From the NCBI RefSeq assembly GCF_004354555.1, contig NZ_PUFH01000005.1, forward strand, positions 124,001-188,000: a stretch of DNA of 64,000 nt, written 5' to 3'. The position numbers and the translations under genes are program-made. Of this stretch, positions 16,498-26,623 are shown in pieces; within the stretch, counting starts at the first letter, position 1, and each line of letters starts with the position of its first letter. The stretch is from Leuconostoc citreum (GTDB lineage Bacteria; Bacillota; Bacilli; Lactobacillales; Lactobacillaceae). Below the pieces are notes generated by a model. It had not been told where the DNA came from. It saw only the letters and a list, made by a program, of their open reading frames with translations, and searched no databases.

Positions 16498-16526
16498 TTG
16501 CATAACTGCTTAAAAAATGATAATAT
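16498..16526 (+). promoter_or_regulatory. Promoter of the pyr operon
   Basis: TTGCAT (16498-16503) is spaced 17 bases from TAATAT (16521-16526), which has a TGA extension. The -35 starts at the end of the lepB stop codon region. Transcription would begin near 16533, just ahead of the PyrR attenuator. Confidence 0.7.
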
Positions 16527-16542
16527 ATTGAAAACAGTAAAA

Positions 16543-16656
16543 CCTTTAATTAAGTCCAGAGAGACTTACAAGGCTTTTAGATACTCGGGGCAAAGTCTAT
16601 ACTTTGGCCGTAATTTTCTAGAAACGCGTAAGTCGAAATGGCTTACGCGTTTTTTG
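16543..16656 (+). promoter_or_regulatory. PyrR-dependent attenuator of the pyr operon
   Basis: A hairpin CCTT...AAGG (16543-16573) encloses TAAGT and ACTTA arms around a CCAGAGAG loop (about 16556-16563), the conserved PyrR binding loop. Downstream is a strong terminator, ACGCGTAAG/CTTACGCGT (16624-16632 with 16642-16650), with a T-run. When UMP is high, PyrR binds the first hairpin and termination is favoured. pyrR itself is not in the window. Confidence 0.88.
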
Positions 16657-16672
16657 TATAAAAAGGAGTATT

Positions 16673-17584
16673 ATGCGACATTTTTTGAATATAAATGCAA
16701 TAGAACTTGATGACGTGCTAGACTTAGTACATCGTGCATTAGCTATTAAAGCTGGTAGATCGGTAATACAGTCAAATTTAACGGTTACAAATCTATTTTT
16801 TGAAAATTCAACGCGCACGCATAGTAGTTTTCAAATGGCAGAAAATAGATTAGGGTATCAACAAATTGATATCGATCCGCAACAGAGTTCAATGTCTAAA
16901 GGTGAGAGTCTCACAGATACATTAAAAACGTTAAAAGCCATTGGGGTAGATGTTGCAGTCATTCGACATACAGTAAATAATTGGTATGATCAAGTGCTAA
17001 CAGCGACAGGACATGAGATACCACACTTGATTAATGCCGGTGATGGGAGCGGCCAACATCCATCACAAAGTTTATTAGATTTAGTAACAATCTATGAACA
17101 GTTTAATCATTTTGCTGGTTTAAATATTCGCATTGTTGGGGACTTGGCCCATTCACGTGTGGCGAGGTCTAATGCAGAAATTTTGCATCATTTAGGGGCT
17201 AATATGACATTTTCAGGGCCAAAAGATTGGCAACCAAATGATTTTGGAAAATTTGGTCAATTTGTCGCTATTGATGATGATTGGGAAAACTTAGACGTTG
17301 TCATTTTCCTACGTGTGCAACATGAACGTATTACACAAACGGAAAATCAGAATTTTTCTACCAAGCAATATCATGAACAGTTCGGACTTAATCGGGCTCG
17401 TTACGAGCGACTAAAGGCAGCGGCAATCATTATGCATCCAGCCCCAGTTAATCGTGATGTAGAAATTGCTGATGAATTAGTCGAAGCACCAAAATCTCGA
17501 ATCTTTGAACAGATGAATAATGGTGTTTATGCACGTATGGCAATACTAGAATATACAACGGAGGCTACATATGCAACGCATTAA
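16673..17584 (+). CDS. pyrB: Aspartate carbamoyltransferase, catalytic subunit
   Basis: PyrB makes carbamoyl-aspartate, the first committed pyrimidine step. The 303-residue protein has the carbamoyl-phosphate motif STRTHSSF (residues about 45-52), MSKGESLTDT near 78-87, AGDGSGQHPSQ near 125, and HPAPVNRD near 261 towards the C-terminus. No regulatory subunit gene follows, as is usual in Firmicutes. AAAGGAG lies before the ATG. The last 14 bases overlap pyrC. Confidence 0.96.
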   Translation: MRHFLNINAIELDDVLDLVHRALAIKAGRSVIQSNLTVTNLFFENSTRTHSSFQMAENRLGYQQIDIDPQQSSMSKGESLTDTLKTLKAIGVDVAVIRHTVNNWYDQVLTATGHEIPHLINAGDGSGQHPSQSLLDLVTIYEQFNHFAGLNIRIVGDLAHSRVARSNAEILHHLGANMTFSGPKDWQPNDFGKFGQFVAIDDDWENLDVVIFLRVQHERITQTENQNFSTKQYHEQFGLNRARYERLKAAAIIMHPAPVNRDVEIADELVEAPKSRIFEQMNNGVYARMAILEYTTEATYATH

Positions 17585-18839
17585 GCAAGCAAAAATTTTA
17601 ATTGATGGTGAACTTGTTACACGAGATGTTTTAATTGACGGGAAAACAATTACTCGGGTCGCTGAACATATTGAAAGTGACGTAGAGACGATTGATGCTA
17701 AAGGTGCTTTTTTATCGGCTGGACTGGTTGATGTACATGTTCACTTTCGCGAGCCTGGATTTGAATACAAAGAAACAATTGCCACTGGCTCAGCGGCAGC
17801 CGCTCGTGGTGGCTTTACAACAGTGATTGCAATGCCAAATTTAAATCCTGTACCTGATACACCGGCACGTTTAGCGAAACAAATTGCATTAAATCAAAGT
17901 AGTGCTGCTGTACACGTTGCACAATACGGTGCGGTTTCGAGTGATTTAACAGCAACGGCCATCTCAGATATTGTTGGTATGTCTCAAGAAGGTGCGGCTG
18001 CATTTAGTAATGATGGAAAAGGGGTACAAACGGCAGATACAATGTTACAGGCTATGCAGGCTGCTGCCAAGGTTAACAAACCATTAGTCGCTCATTTAGA
18101 AGATGATTCATTACTACATGGTGGTGTGATGAATGCGGGTGCGCAGGCCGAAAAAATTGGTTTCCCCGGAATTACAGGATTAGCTGAAAGTTCACAATTA
18201 GCTCGTGATTTGGTTTTGGCTAAAGCTACTGGGGTTCATTATCATGTTGCGCATATCTCGACAAAGGCATCGGTGGATTTGGTTCGCATTGCCAAGCAGC
18301 AAGGTGTCAAGGTCACAGCTGAAGTATCTCCGCACCACTTGTTATTAGCTGATACGGCAATTACATCTGATAATGCACTGTTCAAAATGAATCCGCCACT
18401 GCGCTCTCAAGAAGATAGACAAGCAGTTCTAGCTGGATTAATCGATGGTACGATTGACATGGTTGCCACAGATCATGCACCGCATGGCATGGTAGAAAAG
18501 GCGCAATCATTTAAACTAGCACCATTCGGTATTACGGGGATTGAAACTAGTTTCCAACTGCTATATACCAAGCTTGTAAAGACTGGCATAATCACTTTAG
18601 CAACTTTAATAGAGCGCATGCTGATTGCACCGGTGAATGCCTTCAATTTAGAGGCGCCGGTAAGCGTAACTGTCGGTGCGACTGCCGACCTCGTATTGTT
18701 TGATTTAGCACATAAAGACACCATCTCAGCAGACGAATTTGTTTCTCTTGGTAAGAACACGCCATTCATTGGTTGGGAAGTCTATGGTAAAACACTGATG
18801 ACTTGGGTAGATGGCAATCTTGTTTACCAAGCAAATTAA
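17571..18839 (+). CDS. pyrC: Dihydroorotase
   Basis: This zinc amidohydrolase closes carbamoyl-aspartate to dihydroorotate. The 422-residue protein is the long type I dihydroorotase: DVHVHFREPGFEYKE with the metal-binding HxH near residue 60, a GFTTVIAMPN segment, VAHLEDD, a HYHVAHISTK segment, ATDHAPH near residue 304 with the catalytic Asp, and a KTPFIG-like C-terminus. Its start overlaps the end of pyrB by 14 bases, indicating translational coupling. Confidence 0.96.
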   Translation: MQRIKQAKILIDGELVTRDVLIDGKTITRVAEHIESDVETIDAKGAFLSAGLVDVHVHFREPGFEYKETIATGSAAAARGGFTTVIAMPNLNPVPDTPARLAKQIALNQSSAAVHVAQYGAVSSDLTATAISDIVGMSQEGAAAFSNDGKGVQTADTMLQAMQAAAKVNKPLVAHLEDDSLLHGGVMNAGAQAEKIGFPGITGLAESSQLARDLVLAKATGVHYHVAHISTKASVDLVRIAKQQGVKVTAEVSPHHLLLADTAITSDNALFKMNPPLRSQEDRQAVLAGLIDGTIDMVATDHAPHGMVEKAQSFKLAPFGITGIETSFQLLYTKLVKTGIITLATLIERMLIAPVNAFNLEAPVSVTVGATADLVLFDLAHKDTISADEFVSLGKNTPFIGWEVYGKTLMTWVDGNLVYQAN

Positions 18840-18870
18840 TGAAATAGCATAAATAGGAGTAGCGGCATAA

Positions 18871-19959
18871 ATGAAAAAACGATATTTAGTACTTGAAAAT
18901 GGCACGATATATACAGGTGAGGCATTTGGGGCTGATACTGAAGTTATGGCTGAAGTAGTTTTTAATACGGGAATGTCAGGATATCAGGAATCAATTACTG
19001 ATTTGTCTTATCGCGGTGAAATGATAGTCTTTACCTACCCATTAATTGGTAATTACGGCGTGAATCGTGATGATTTTGAAAGCTTACGACCAGCTGCTTC
19101 AGCTATTGTTGTTCACGAAATTGCCCGTCGCCCAAGTAACTGGCGCCAAATGATGAGCTTATCAGAATGGGCTGAAAGAACGGGGATGCCTGGCATTACA
19201 GGAGTAGATACACGCGCATTAACACGCGAATTACGTGATCATGGTGTTATGAGAGCTGCGCTTGTTGATGATGTCACTGACGATGTGCTAACGAATCTAC
19301 GTCATTTTCAAACTGATAAAAATATGGTTGCTAATGCCACAACCAAAACGCAATATCAAAACCCCACTGATGGGGTATCCATTGCCTTAATCGATTTTGG
19401 TCTAAAAAATTCAATTTTGCGCTCGTTAGCAAAACGTGGTGCCAATGTCATGGTTTTCCCAGCGGATGTTGATGCAGAAACCGTTTTAGCTGCTAATCCA
19501 GATGGTATTTTACTATCTAATGGACCTGGAAATCCCGAGGATGCAGCTTATGCGCTCCCAACCATCAAAAGATTACAAGAAAAATTGCCACTTATGGGAA
19601 TTTGCTTAGGTCATCAGCTTTTCGCATTAGCCAATGGGGCAAAAACTTATAAAATGAAATTTGGTCATCGTGGCTTTAACCATGCTGTGCGACACTTAAC
19701 TCATGAACGATTAGATTTTACTTCACAAAATCATGGGTACGCTGTTGATCGTGACAGTTTAGCGCAGACAGAATTAATTGTGACTCACGAAGAAATTAAT
19801 GATAATACAGTCGAAGGTTTGTCATTGAAGAACCACCATGCTTTTTCAGTACAATTTCATCCAGATGCTGCACCGGGTCCACATGATGCAGAGTATATAT
19901 TTGACGATTTCTTGACAATGATTGCCGAAACACAAAAGGAGACAACACGACATGCCTAA
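18871..19959 (+). CDS. carA: Carbamoyl-phosphate synthase small (glutaminase) subunit
   Basis: The 362-residue subunit releases ammonia from glutamine for carbamoyl phosphate synthesis. The N-terminal domain has NTGMSGYQE and [15 protein letters not shown]; the class I glutamine amidotransferase domain has [16 protein letters not shown] with the nucleophile Cys near residue 245, and [10 protein letters not shown] near the end carrying the catalytic His. It is located inside the pyr operon (pyrAa), so pyrimidine control dominates. It overlaps carB by 8 bases. Confidence 0.96.
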   Translation: MKKRYLVLENGTIYTGEAFGADTEVMAEVVFNTGMSGYQESITDLSYRGEMIVFTYPLIGNYGVNRDDFESLRPAASAIVVHEIARRPSNWRQMMSLSEWAERTGMPGITGVDTRALTRELRDHGVMRAALVDDVTDDVLTNLRHFQTDKNMVANATTKTQYQNPTDGVSIALIDFGLKNSILRSLAKRGANVMVFPADVDAETVLAANPDGILLSNGPGNPEDAAYALPTIKRLQEKLPLMGICLGHQLFALANGAKTYKMKFGHRGFNHAVRHLTHERLDFTSQNHGYAVDRDSLAQTELIVTHEEINDNTVEGLSLKNHHAFSVQFHPDAAPGPHDAEYIFDDFLTMIAETQKETTRHA

Positions 19960-22900
19960 GCGTAAAGACATTGAAAAAGTATTAGTCATTGGTTCTGGAC
20001 CAATTGTTATCGGGCAGGCTGCTGAATTTGATTATTCAGGAACGCAAGCAGCGCTCAGTTTGAAAGAAGAAGGCTACTATGTTATTTTAGTCAATTCTAA
20101 TCCTGCTACCATTATGACAGATGCCGAAATTGCTGATAAAGTTTACATTGAGCCGCTTTCTATAGACTTTATTGAACGTATCTTAAGAAAAGAACGACCA
20201 GACGCAATTTTGCCAACATTAGGTGGACAAACTGGCCTGAATATGGCGAAAGATTTGTCTGAAACTGGTATTTTGGATGAGCTACGTATTGAGTTATTAG
20301 GGACAAAGTTATCCGCCATTGAGGAAGCTGAAGATCGCGAAGAATTTAAAGCTTTGATGGAACGTTTAAATGAGCCCATACCGGAATCTGTTATTGCCAC
20401 AACTGTTGAAGAAGCCGTAGACTTCGCAGATACTCATGGTTATCCAGTCATCGTGCGTCCAGCTTATACACTTGGCGGTACGGGTGGTGGTATCGCCGCC
20501 ACACATCAAGAATTAGTTGATATCTCAGCCAATGGCTTAGAATTGTCTCCGGTAACGCAAGTCTTGATTGAACGTTCTATAGCAGGTTATAAAGAAATTG
20601 AATTTGAGGTCATGCGAGACGCACATGATAATGCATTGGTCGTGGCTTCGATGGAGAATTTTGACCCAGTCGGTGTTCACACAGGTGATTCAATCGTCAC
20701 GGCGCCAGTTCAAACGTTATCTGATCGCGAAGTACAAATGATGCGTGATGCGGCGCTTAAAATTATTCGTGCCTTGAAAATTGAAGGTGGTGTGAATATT
20801 CAAATGGCTTTGGATCCTCAGTCCTATAAATATTATATTATTGAGGTGAATCCACGTGTCTCACGTTCGTCAGCACTGGCCTCTAAAGCAACAGGTTATC
20901 CAATTGCGAAAATGGCAGCGAAAATTGCAGTGGGCCTGACGCTTGATGAAATTATTAATCCAGTAACCGGCACAACAAAAGCAGAGTTTGAACCGGCATT
21001 AGATTATGTTGTGTTCAAAATTCCACGCTGGCCATTTGACAAGTTTGCTACCGCAGATAGGCGACTTGGGACACAAATGAAAGCAACTGGTGAAGTCATG
21101 GCGATTGGGCGTAACATGGAAGAAGCTATGTTAAAAGCTGTTCGTTCACTTGAAATTGGCGTGACCGGTTTGAACGACTTAACTTTTGATGAGTTGTCAG
21201 ACGAAGCGCTATTATCGGCTTTGATGCCAGCTCGTGATGACCGTTTGTTTATGATTGCGGATTTATTGCGACGGGGCGTTAGTATTGAAACGATTCATGC
21301 TAAGACGCAAATTGATGAATTTTTCTTAGATAAAGTATCTCGCGTTGTTGAAATTGAACGCGATTTATCAACCCATGTGGGAGATATCGATTATCTACTT
21401 TATGCAAAGAAAAATGGTTTTGCTGATGCGACAATTGCTGGACTTTGGGGTCAAACGGCTGCTGAGGTTCGCAAACAACGTCATGATGCTAATGTTCTGC
21501 CAGTTTATAAGATGGTCGATACGGTTGCTGCAGAATTTGAGTCCCAAACACCTTATTTTTATGCAACTTACGAACGTGAGAATGAATCTGTACGTTCAAA
21601 GAAACCATCTGTCATTGTTTTAGGTTCCGGACCAATTCGTATTGGTCAAGGTGTCGAATTTGATTATGCCACGGTTCATGCGGTGAAAGCCATTCAACGC
21701 GCTGGTTATGAAGCCATTATCATGAATTCTAACCCTGAGACTGTATCAACCGATTTTTCAATCTCAGACAAGCTTTATTTTGAACCACTGACATTAGAAG
21801 ATGTTTTAAATGTTATTGACTTGGAACAACCACTTGGTGTTGTTGTCCAATTCGGTGGACAAACTGCCATTAATTTGGCGCAACCGCTTGAAGAAAATGG
21901 CGTAAACATACTTGGAACAACAGTTGATGATTTGAACCGTGCCGAGGATCGCGAGGCCTTTGACCAAGTTATCAAGACGCTTGCGTTGCCACAACCGGTT
22001 GGTAAGACGGCGACAACAGTCGATGGTGCACTGAACGCTGCACAGGCTATTGGTTATCCAGTTTTGATTCGACCATCTTATGTTTTAGGTGGCCGTGCTA
22101 TGGAAATCGTGTCATCTGATGATGAGTTACAAGACTATATGCAGCGTGCTGTGAAGGTTTCTAATGACCATCCTGTATTGATTGATTCTTATCTGGTTGG
22201 ACAGGAAGCGGAAGTTGATGTGTTGTCCGACGGTGAGACAGCTGTTATTCCAGGAATCATGGAACATATTGAGCGTGCTGGTGTACATTCCGGCGATTCA
22301 ATGTCAGTTTATCCGCCACAGTATTTATCTCAAAAAGTACAAGATGAAATGACAGCAGCAGCGATTAATCTGGCAAAAGCCATGAACACAATTGGTTTGA
22401 TGAATGTGCAATTTGTTATTCATGATAATACCGCGTATGTTATTGAAGTCAATCCACGTGCCTCACGTACAGTCCCATTCATTTCAAAAGTGACGCATCT
22501 GCCATTAGCACAATTGGCAACACGAGTGATGTTAGGGGAGAAATTAGTAGATATGGGCTTTGAAACAGGTTTGATACCTGCTGACGACATGGTCCACGTA
22601 AAAGCACCAATTTTCTCATTTACAAAGTTACCTGATGTAGATTCGTTGCTTGGCCCAGAAATGAAGTCTACAGGTGAAGTCATGGGATCTGATACGACTT
22701 TACCTAAAGCCTTATACAAAGCATTCGTTGCCTCTAATATTAAAGTGCCACAATATGGCAATGTCTTGTTTACCGTTGCTGATGCTGATAAGGCTGAAGC
22801 AATTAATTTAGCTAAGCGCTTCAATAATCTTGGTTTCGCTTTATTTGCGACATCTGGGACAGGGGCGCACTTTGCTGAACAAAGTTTACCGGTAGACATT

Positions 22901-23131
22901 TTAGACAAAATTGCGGAATCTGATAACAACTCTGTTGCGGCGTTACGTTCACAACGATTACAGGTGGTGATCAACACAACACAAGCCGATGATCGTGCTG
23001 AGTCCGATGGTCGCTTGATTCGTAATGCAGCCATTGAAAATGCTGTGCCATTATTTACTGCATTGGACACAGTTAGTGCCTTTTTGGATGTACTGGAAAG
23101 TCGTAGTTTCACAGTCAACGAGATGAAATAA
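19952..23131 (+). CDS. carB: Carbamoyl-phosphate synthase large subunit
   Basis: The 1059-residue large subunit has two homologous ATP-grasp halves. Each half starts with a [14 protein letters not shown]-type motif (residues about 10 and 553) and contains an EVNPR active-site motif; the first reads [20 protein letters not shown], the second [12 protein letters not shown]. The C-terminal 120 residues form the MGS-like allosteric domain ([14 protein letters not shown]). The start at 19952 is chosen because AAAGGAG lies 10-12 bases upstream; an in-frame ATG at 19922 would extend 10 codons into carA without a binding site. Confidence 0.96.
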   Translation: MPKRKDIEKVLVIGSGPIVIGQAAEFDYSGTQAALSLKEEGYYVILVNSNPATIMTDAEIADKVYIEPLSIDFIERILRKERPDAILPTLGGQTGLNMAKDLSETGILDELRIELLGTKLSAIEEAEDREEFKALMERLNEPIPESVIATTVEEAVDFADTHGYPVIVRPAYTLGGTGGGIAATHQELVDISANGLELSPVTQVLIERSIAGYKEIEFEVMRDAHDNALVVASMENFDPVGVHTGDSIVTAPVQTLSDREVQMMRDAALKIIRALKIEGGVNIQMALDPQSYKYYIIEVNPRVSRSSALASKATGYPIAKMAAKIAVGLTLDEIINPVTGTTKAEFEPALDYVVFKIPRWPFDKFATADRRLGTQMKATGEVMAIGRNMEEAMLKAVRSLEIGVTGLNDLTFDELSDEALLSALMPARDDRLFMIADLLRRGVSIETIHAKTQIDEFFLDKVSRVVEIERDLSTHVGDIDYLLYAKKNGFADATIAGLWGQTAAEVRKQRHDANVLPVYKMVDTVAAEFESQTPYFYATYERENESVRSKKPSVIVLGSGPIRIGQGVEFDYATVHAVKAIQRAGYEAIIMNSNPETVSTDFSISDKLYFEPLTLEDVLNVIDLEQPLGVVVQFGGQTAINLAQPLEENGVNILGTTVDDLNRAEDREAFDQVIKTLALPQPVGKTATTVDGALNAAQAIGYPVLIRPSYVLGGRAMEIVSSDDELQDYMQRAVKVSNDHPVLIDSYLVGQEAEVDVLSDGETAVIPGIMEHIERAGVHSGDSMSVYPPQYLSQKVQDEMTAAAINLAKAMNTIGLMNVQFVIHDNTAYVIEVNPRASRTVPFISKVTHLPLAQLATRVMLGEKLVDMGFETGLIPADDMVHVKAPIFSFTKLPDVDSLLGPEMKSTGEVMGSDTTLPKALYKAFVASNIKVPQYGNVLFTVADADKAEAINLAKRFNNLGFALFATSGTGAHFAEQSLPVDILDKIAESDNNSVAALRSQRLQVVINTTQADDRAESDGRLIRNAAIENAVPLFTALDTVSAFLDVLESRSFTVNEMK

Positions 23132-23183
23132 GCTTGTGATGATCTATTGTGTGGAGTTTGAAAACAAATGAGGAGAGTTAGTG

Positions 23184-24104
23184 ATGATGTCAGAACGCTT
23201 AGCTGTAAAATTACCTGGTTTAGACCTGAAAAATCCTATTATGAATTCATCAGGTGCAGTGTTCTTTGGACTTGAAGATAAAGGTTATGCTATTGAAGAA
23301 ACTGGTGCATTGGTGACAAAAACGGTGACCATGTCAGCCAGAGCAGGTAATCCACAACCTTGGATTATCAATACACCAAGCGGTATTTTAAATTCGGTTG
23401 GTCTCGCAAATCCTGGTATTGAGGCAGTTGTTGCTGACATTTTGCCAGCTATTCATGAGAAATACAAAACCTTACCCGTGTTAGCTTCTGTAGCAGGTGA
23501 AACAGTCGGGGAATATGTAGCTTTAACAGAACGCTTAACGGCGACAAAACAAGTCACAGCTATTGAGGCGAATTTATCTTGTCCAAACGTTGACCGTGGT
23601 GGTATGGCTTTTGGTGTGACGGCGGAATCAGCTGCGGAAGTTATTCATGCTATGCGCGCTGCAACAACTTTACCCATTTATGCTAAGATGTCACCAAATG
23701 TAACTGATATTAAGCCTATTGTTAAAGCAGTTGAAACGGCTGGTGCTGACGGTATCGTATTAATCAATACGGTTGTCGGTATGAGCTTAGATTTAAATAC
23801 CAGACAAGCACGACTGGCACGCGGTACTGGTGGCATGTCGGGAACATCAGTCCATCCGATTGCAGTCCGTTTTGTTTACGAGACAGCTCAAACAGTTAGT
23901 ATTCCAGTAATTGGAGTTGGTGGTGTGAGTACCGTCGATGATGCGCTAGAGTTAATGATGGCTGGTGCTAGTGCTGTGCAAATTGGTACAGCTTTAGCAG
24001 GTAATCATCAAGTAATGGCAGACATTATTCGTGAGTTGCCAAGTGCTTTAGATAAGTATGGTTTTTCTAATGTTGAAGAAGTCACCAAAACTTTCAAAAA
24101 GTAG
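23184..24104 (+). CDS. pyrD: Dihydroorotate dehydrogenase, class 1B-like
   Basis: PyrD oxidises dihydroorotate to orotate using FMN. The protein has NPIMNSSGAVFFG near its start, INTPSGILNSVGLANPG, ANLSCPNVDRGG with the catalytic Cys near residue 134, KMSPNVTDI, INTVVGM, GGMSGTSVHPIAVR and IGVGGVS. The GGxSG and INT...GM segments resemble class 1B catalytic subunits, which normally work with the iron-sulfur/FAD subunit PyrK; no pyrK is in this operon. GGAGAG fits the ATG at 23184 or 23187; a GTG lies at 23181. Confidence 0.92.
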   Translation: MMSERLAVKLPGLDLKNPIMNSSGAVFFGLEDKGYAIEETGALVTKTVTMSARAGNPQPWIINTPSGILNSVGLANPGIEAVVADILPAIHEKYKTLPVLASVAGETVGEYVALTERLTATKQVTAIEANLSCPNVDRGGMAFGVTAESAAEVIHAMRAATTLPIYAKMSPNVTDIKPIVKAVETAGADGIVLINTVVGMSLDLNTRQARLARGTGGMSGTSVHPIAVRFVYETAQTVSIPVIGVGGVSTVDDALELMMAGASAVQIGTALAGNHQVMADIIRELPSALDKYGFSNVEEVTKTFKK

Positions 24105-24144
24105 TCGTTTTATCATTTAACTCGCCGTAGCGAAAGGAATAAAT

Positions 24145-24843
24145 ATGAAGCAAGAACCAGTATTTATTGCGTTAGACTTTCCAGATGCCTTTGCTGTCAG
24201 AAAATTTTTGAAACAATTTGACAGTTTGACTAATAAGCCAGCTTTAAAAGTCGGTATGGAACTTTTCTATGCAGAAGGGCCAACATTTGTTAATGAGTTA
24301 CGCCAGCAAGGGTACACAATCTTTTTGGACCTAAAGCTTTATGACATACCACATACGGTCGGTCGAGCAGTTGCAAGCATTTCAAAATTAGATATTCAAT
24401 ATTTAACGATTCATGCTTCAGGTGGTGCACGTATGATGGCGGCGGCAGTAGCTAATAAGCCTGATAGCATGAAGTTGCTGGCCGTGACTCAATTGACTTC
24501 TTTTTCAGAGTCGGAAATGCAAGCAACACAGTTGACACAGGCAAGTTTAGTTGATACAGTGACCCATTTAGCTGCTATGGCTTTTCAGGTGGGTGTTGAC
24601 GGTACGATTAGTTCACCTGAAGAGGCCAAAGCTATTCAGGCAGTAACGAGTCAGTCATTTGTACGAATTACACCAGGTATTCGTCTGCTAGGCGATGATA
24701 ATGGTGATCAAAGACGTGTTACAACACCACAAAAAGCGCGTCATCATGGCGCGACTGGCTTAGTTGTGGGTCGATCAATTACGCAAGCGGTATCACCACT
24801 AGAAGCCTACCAACGTGTTTTACAAGAATGGTGTAAGGACTAA
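24145..24843 (+). CDS. pyrF: Orotidine-5'-phosphate decarboxylase
   Basis: PyrF converts OMP to UMP. The 232-residue TIM-barrel protein has ALDFPD (first strand Asp), KVGMELFYAEGP, FLDLKLYDIPHTVGRA (the DxKxxD-type catalytic motif near residues 60-67), a LTIHASGG segment, VTQLTS, TPGIRLLGDDNGDQRR and VVGRSIT at the phosphate site. It is followed by pyrE with a 4-base gap. Confidence 0.95.
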   Translation: MKQEPVFIALDFPDAFAVRKFLKQFDSLTNKPALKVGMELFYAEGPTFVNELRQQGYTIFLDLKLYDIPHTVGRAVASISKLDIQYLTIHASGGARMMAAAVANKPDSMKLLAVTQLTSFSESEMQATQLTQASLVDTVTHLAAMAFQVGVDGTISSPEEAKAIQAVTSQSFVRITPGIRLLGDDNGDQRRVTTPQKARHHGATGLVVGRSITQAVSPLEAYQRVLQEWCKD

Positions 24844-24847
24844 GAAT

Positions 24848-25477
24848 ATGACAAACTATGCAGAACAAGTAGCCAATGATTTATTAGCCATTGGGGCCGT
24901 AAAATTTTCACCAGAATCACCATTTACTTGGGCCTCTGGCATTAAAAGCCCAATATATACGGATAATCGTATGACGATTGGTTTTCCAGCGGTACGCCAA
25001 AATATTTTCAAAGGTTTAGCTGAATTAATTCAATCATACTATCCTGATGCTGACATTATTGGTGGTGTTGCAACGGCCGGTATTCCTCATGCGGCTTGGG
25101 TTGCTGAAGGGTTAGATAAACCGATGATTTATGTCCGTTCCAAGCCAAAAGATCATGGTGCTGGTAGACAGACAGAAGGAGCTGAAGTAAAGGGTAAAAA
25201 TGTTGTCTTGATTGATGATTTAATTTCGACGGGTGGCTCAGTTTTGGGTGCAGTTAAAGCTGTTCGCCAAGAAGGCGCCAACGTTCTTGGCGTTGTGTCG
25301 ATTTTCTCTTATGAATTGCCAGCCGGCATCGCTAATTTTTCGGCGGAAAACTTAACTTTTCAGTCATTAACAACCTATTCGCAATTAGTTCATGCAGCCA
25401 TTGCTCGTGGTGACTTAAATCAATCACAGTTAGCAACTTTAACTGATTGGCAAAAAAGTCCTGAAACTTGGGCATAA
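24848..25477 (+). CDS. pyrE: Orotate phosphoribosyltransferase
   Basis: PyrE joins orotate and PRPP to OMP. The 209-residue protein has SPFTWASGIKSPIYTDNR near residue 20, GVATAGIPHAA, a MIYVRSKPKDHGAGRQTEG loop, and the PRPP motif VVLIDDLISTGGS near residue 118. The start at 24848 (MTNYAEQ) follows the pyrF stop by 4 bases; the frame is open further upstream but those starts lie inside pyrF. It is the last gene of the pyr operon, ending at a perfect terminator. Confidence 0.95.
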   Translation: MTNYAEQVANDLLAIGAVKFSPESPFTWASGIKSPIYTDNRMTIGFPAVRQNIFKGLAELIQSYYPDADIIGGVATAGIPHAAWVAEGLDKPMIYVRSKPKDHGAGRQTEGAEVKGKNVVLIDDLISTGGSVLGAVKAVRQEGANVLGVVSIFSYELPAGIANFSAENLTFQSLTTYSQLVHAAIARGDLNQSQLATLTDWQKSPETWA

Positions 25478-25478
25478 T

Positions 25479-25518
25479 AAAAAAGCTGACATGGCTTTAA
25501 AGCCATGTCAGCTTTTTT
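25479..25518. terminator. Bidirectional terminator between pyrE and lexA
   Basis: A perfect 20-bp palindrome (25479-25498 with 25499-25518) with an A-run at the left and a T-run at the right serves both the pyr operon and the convergent lexA gene. Confidence 0.92.
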
Positions 25519-25526
25519 ATTTGTTA

Positions 25527-26162
25527 TTAGTAAATAGCATCTCGGTATAAGCCAATAACTTTACCTAATATAGCAACTTGTTTAAGGATGATTGGCGCCA
25601 TCGCATCGTTTTCTGGTTGTAAACGGAAATGATCTGCTTCGCGGAAAAAACGCTTGACTGTGGCTTCGTCATCGTCATTCATGGCAACAACAACATCACC
25701 GTTATCAGCATTATCTTGTTTTCTGACAATGACCTTGTCACCATCTAGGATACCAATGTTAATCATTGAATTACCACGAACATTCAACATAAACATATCG
25801 CCATCAAATTGCATCAAATTATCAGGAATTGGGAAAAATTCAGTAGCTTCTTCTTCTACTGCTAATATCGGTGCGCCAGCAGTTACCTGACCAAGAACTG
25901 GAATTCGACCCGGTGTTGTTGATACACCAAGTGCCTCTAATCCAGAATCAGTCACTTCAATTGCTCGAGCGCGCGGCTTTGAAGCATCCTTTAACAGATA
26001 ACCCTTTTTGACCAATCTTTCAATGTGACCGTGAATGGTTGAGGATGAAGAAAGCCCCACAGCTTCACCAACTTCACGCACGGTTGGGGGATAACCATTA
26101 TTTAGCTGAGCTTCGTGAATAAATCTTAAAACTTGAATTTGTTTGCTTTCCTGAATTGCCAT
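25527..26162 (-). CDS. lexA: LexA SOS repressor
   Basis: LexA represses DNA-damage genes and cleaves itself when RecA filaments form. The 211-residue protein has an N-terminal winged helix ([20 protein letters not shown], residues about 19-38), an Ala-Gly cleavage site within GQVTAGAPI near residue 91, [13 protein letters not shown] with the catalytic Ser near residue 131, and the catalytic Lys in a EATVKRFF segment near residue 168. A LexA box overlaps its own promoter. It is divergent from yneF, a neighbourhood also known from Bacillus (lexA with the yne genes), but no yneA-like division inhibitor is present here. Confidence 0.95.
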   Translation of the reverse strand: MAIQESKQIQVLRFIHEAQLNNGYPPTVREVGEAVGLSSSSTIHGHIERLVKKGYLLKDASKPRARAIEVTDSGLEALGVSTTPGRIPVLGQVTAGAPILAVEEEATEFFPIPDNLMQFDGDMFMLNVRGNSMINIGILDGDKVIVRKQDNADNGDVVVAMNDDDEATVKRFFREADHFRLQPENDAMAPIILKQVAILGKVIGLYRDAIY

Positions 26163-26203
26163 GATGGGTTTAATCCTTACTAAACGTAGTTTAATGTAAT
26201 TTC

Positions 26204-26243
26204 ATTATAACTAAAATAAAATAATTAATCAAACGTTTGTTCG
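26204..26243 (-). promoter_or_regulatory. lexA promoter with LexA/DinR operator
   Basis: On the minus strand, TTGATT (26232-26227) and TATAAT (26209-26204) are spaced 17 bases. The palindrome CGAAC-AAAC-GTTTG (26243-26230) matches the Gram-positive DinR/LexA consensus and overlaps the -35, so bound LexA would block its own transcription. Confidence 0.8.
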
Positions 26244-26324
26244 TTTTTTCGAAAAATTCGGCACATTATTGTCAGAAATTGTGCGCTATCTTTGTAAAGA
26301 ACGACTTTATCAATCGCAACTTTA

Positions 26325-26333
26325 TGCTATAAT
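26325..26333 (+). promoter_or_regulatory. Extended -10 promoter of yneF
   Basis: TGC followed by TATAAT (26328-26333); no convincing -35. A leader of about 30 bases follows, with AAGGGG before the ATG at 26369. Confidence 0.5.
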
Positions 26334-26368
26334 AACTCATAGACATTTTATTAAGGGGTTGTTGAACC

Positions 26369-26602
26369 ATGAATTTAGGATTTGGAATCTTAATCTTTGT
26401 TTTAGGGCTAGTTATTGGACTTGTCATTGGTTTCTTTGTCGCGCGTAACTCAATGAAGAGTTATTTGGCAAAGAATCCACCAATTTCAGAGGAAATGATG
26501 AAGTCGATGATGATGTCAATGGGTCAAAAGCCATCACAGAAAAAGCTCAACCAAATGATGGCACAAATGAAACAACAAAGTGAACAGTCACAAAAAAAAT
26601 AA
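26369..26602 (+). CDS. YneF family (UPF0154) small membrane protein
   Basis: A 77-residue protein with one N-terminal membrane helix (about residues 3-25, [20 protein letters not shown]) and a soluble part with [25 protein letters not shown], the UPF0154 signature, followed by a charged Gln/Lys tail. The function is unknown. It is divergent to lexA, convergent with plsC, and its stop codon lies in the arm of the shared terminator. Confidence 0.88.
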   Translation: MNLGFGILIFVLGLVIGLVIGFFVARNSMKSYLAKNPPISEEMMKSMMMSMGQKPSQKKLNQMMAQMKQQSEQSQKK

Positions 26603-26623
26603 GCCATTTGGCTTATTTTTTTT
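26592..26623. terminator. Bidirectional terminator between yneF and plsC
   Basis: AAAAAAAATAAGCC (26592-26605) and GGCTTATTTTTTTT (26610-26623) flank a 4-base loop. The TAA stop codons of both convergent genes are in the paired arms. Confidence 0.88.

Noticed and set aside
16492-16710. A 72-codon open frame after lepB
   Set aside because: It runs through the pyr promoter and the PyrR attenuator hairpins and into pyrB; no ribosome binding site.
22420-23118. A long antisense open frame (232 codons) opposite carB
   Set aside because: Typical shadow of a conserved gene with biased codons; Ser/Thr/Ala-rich and without motifs or a binding site.
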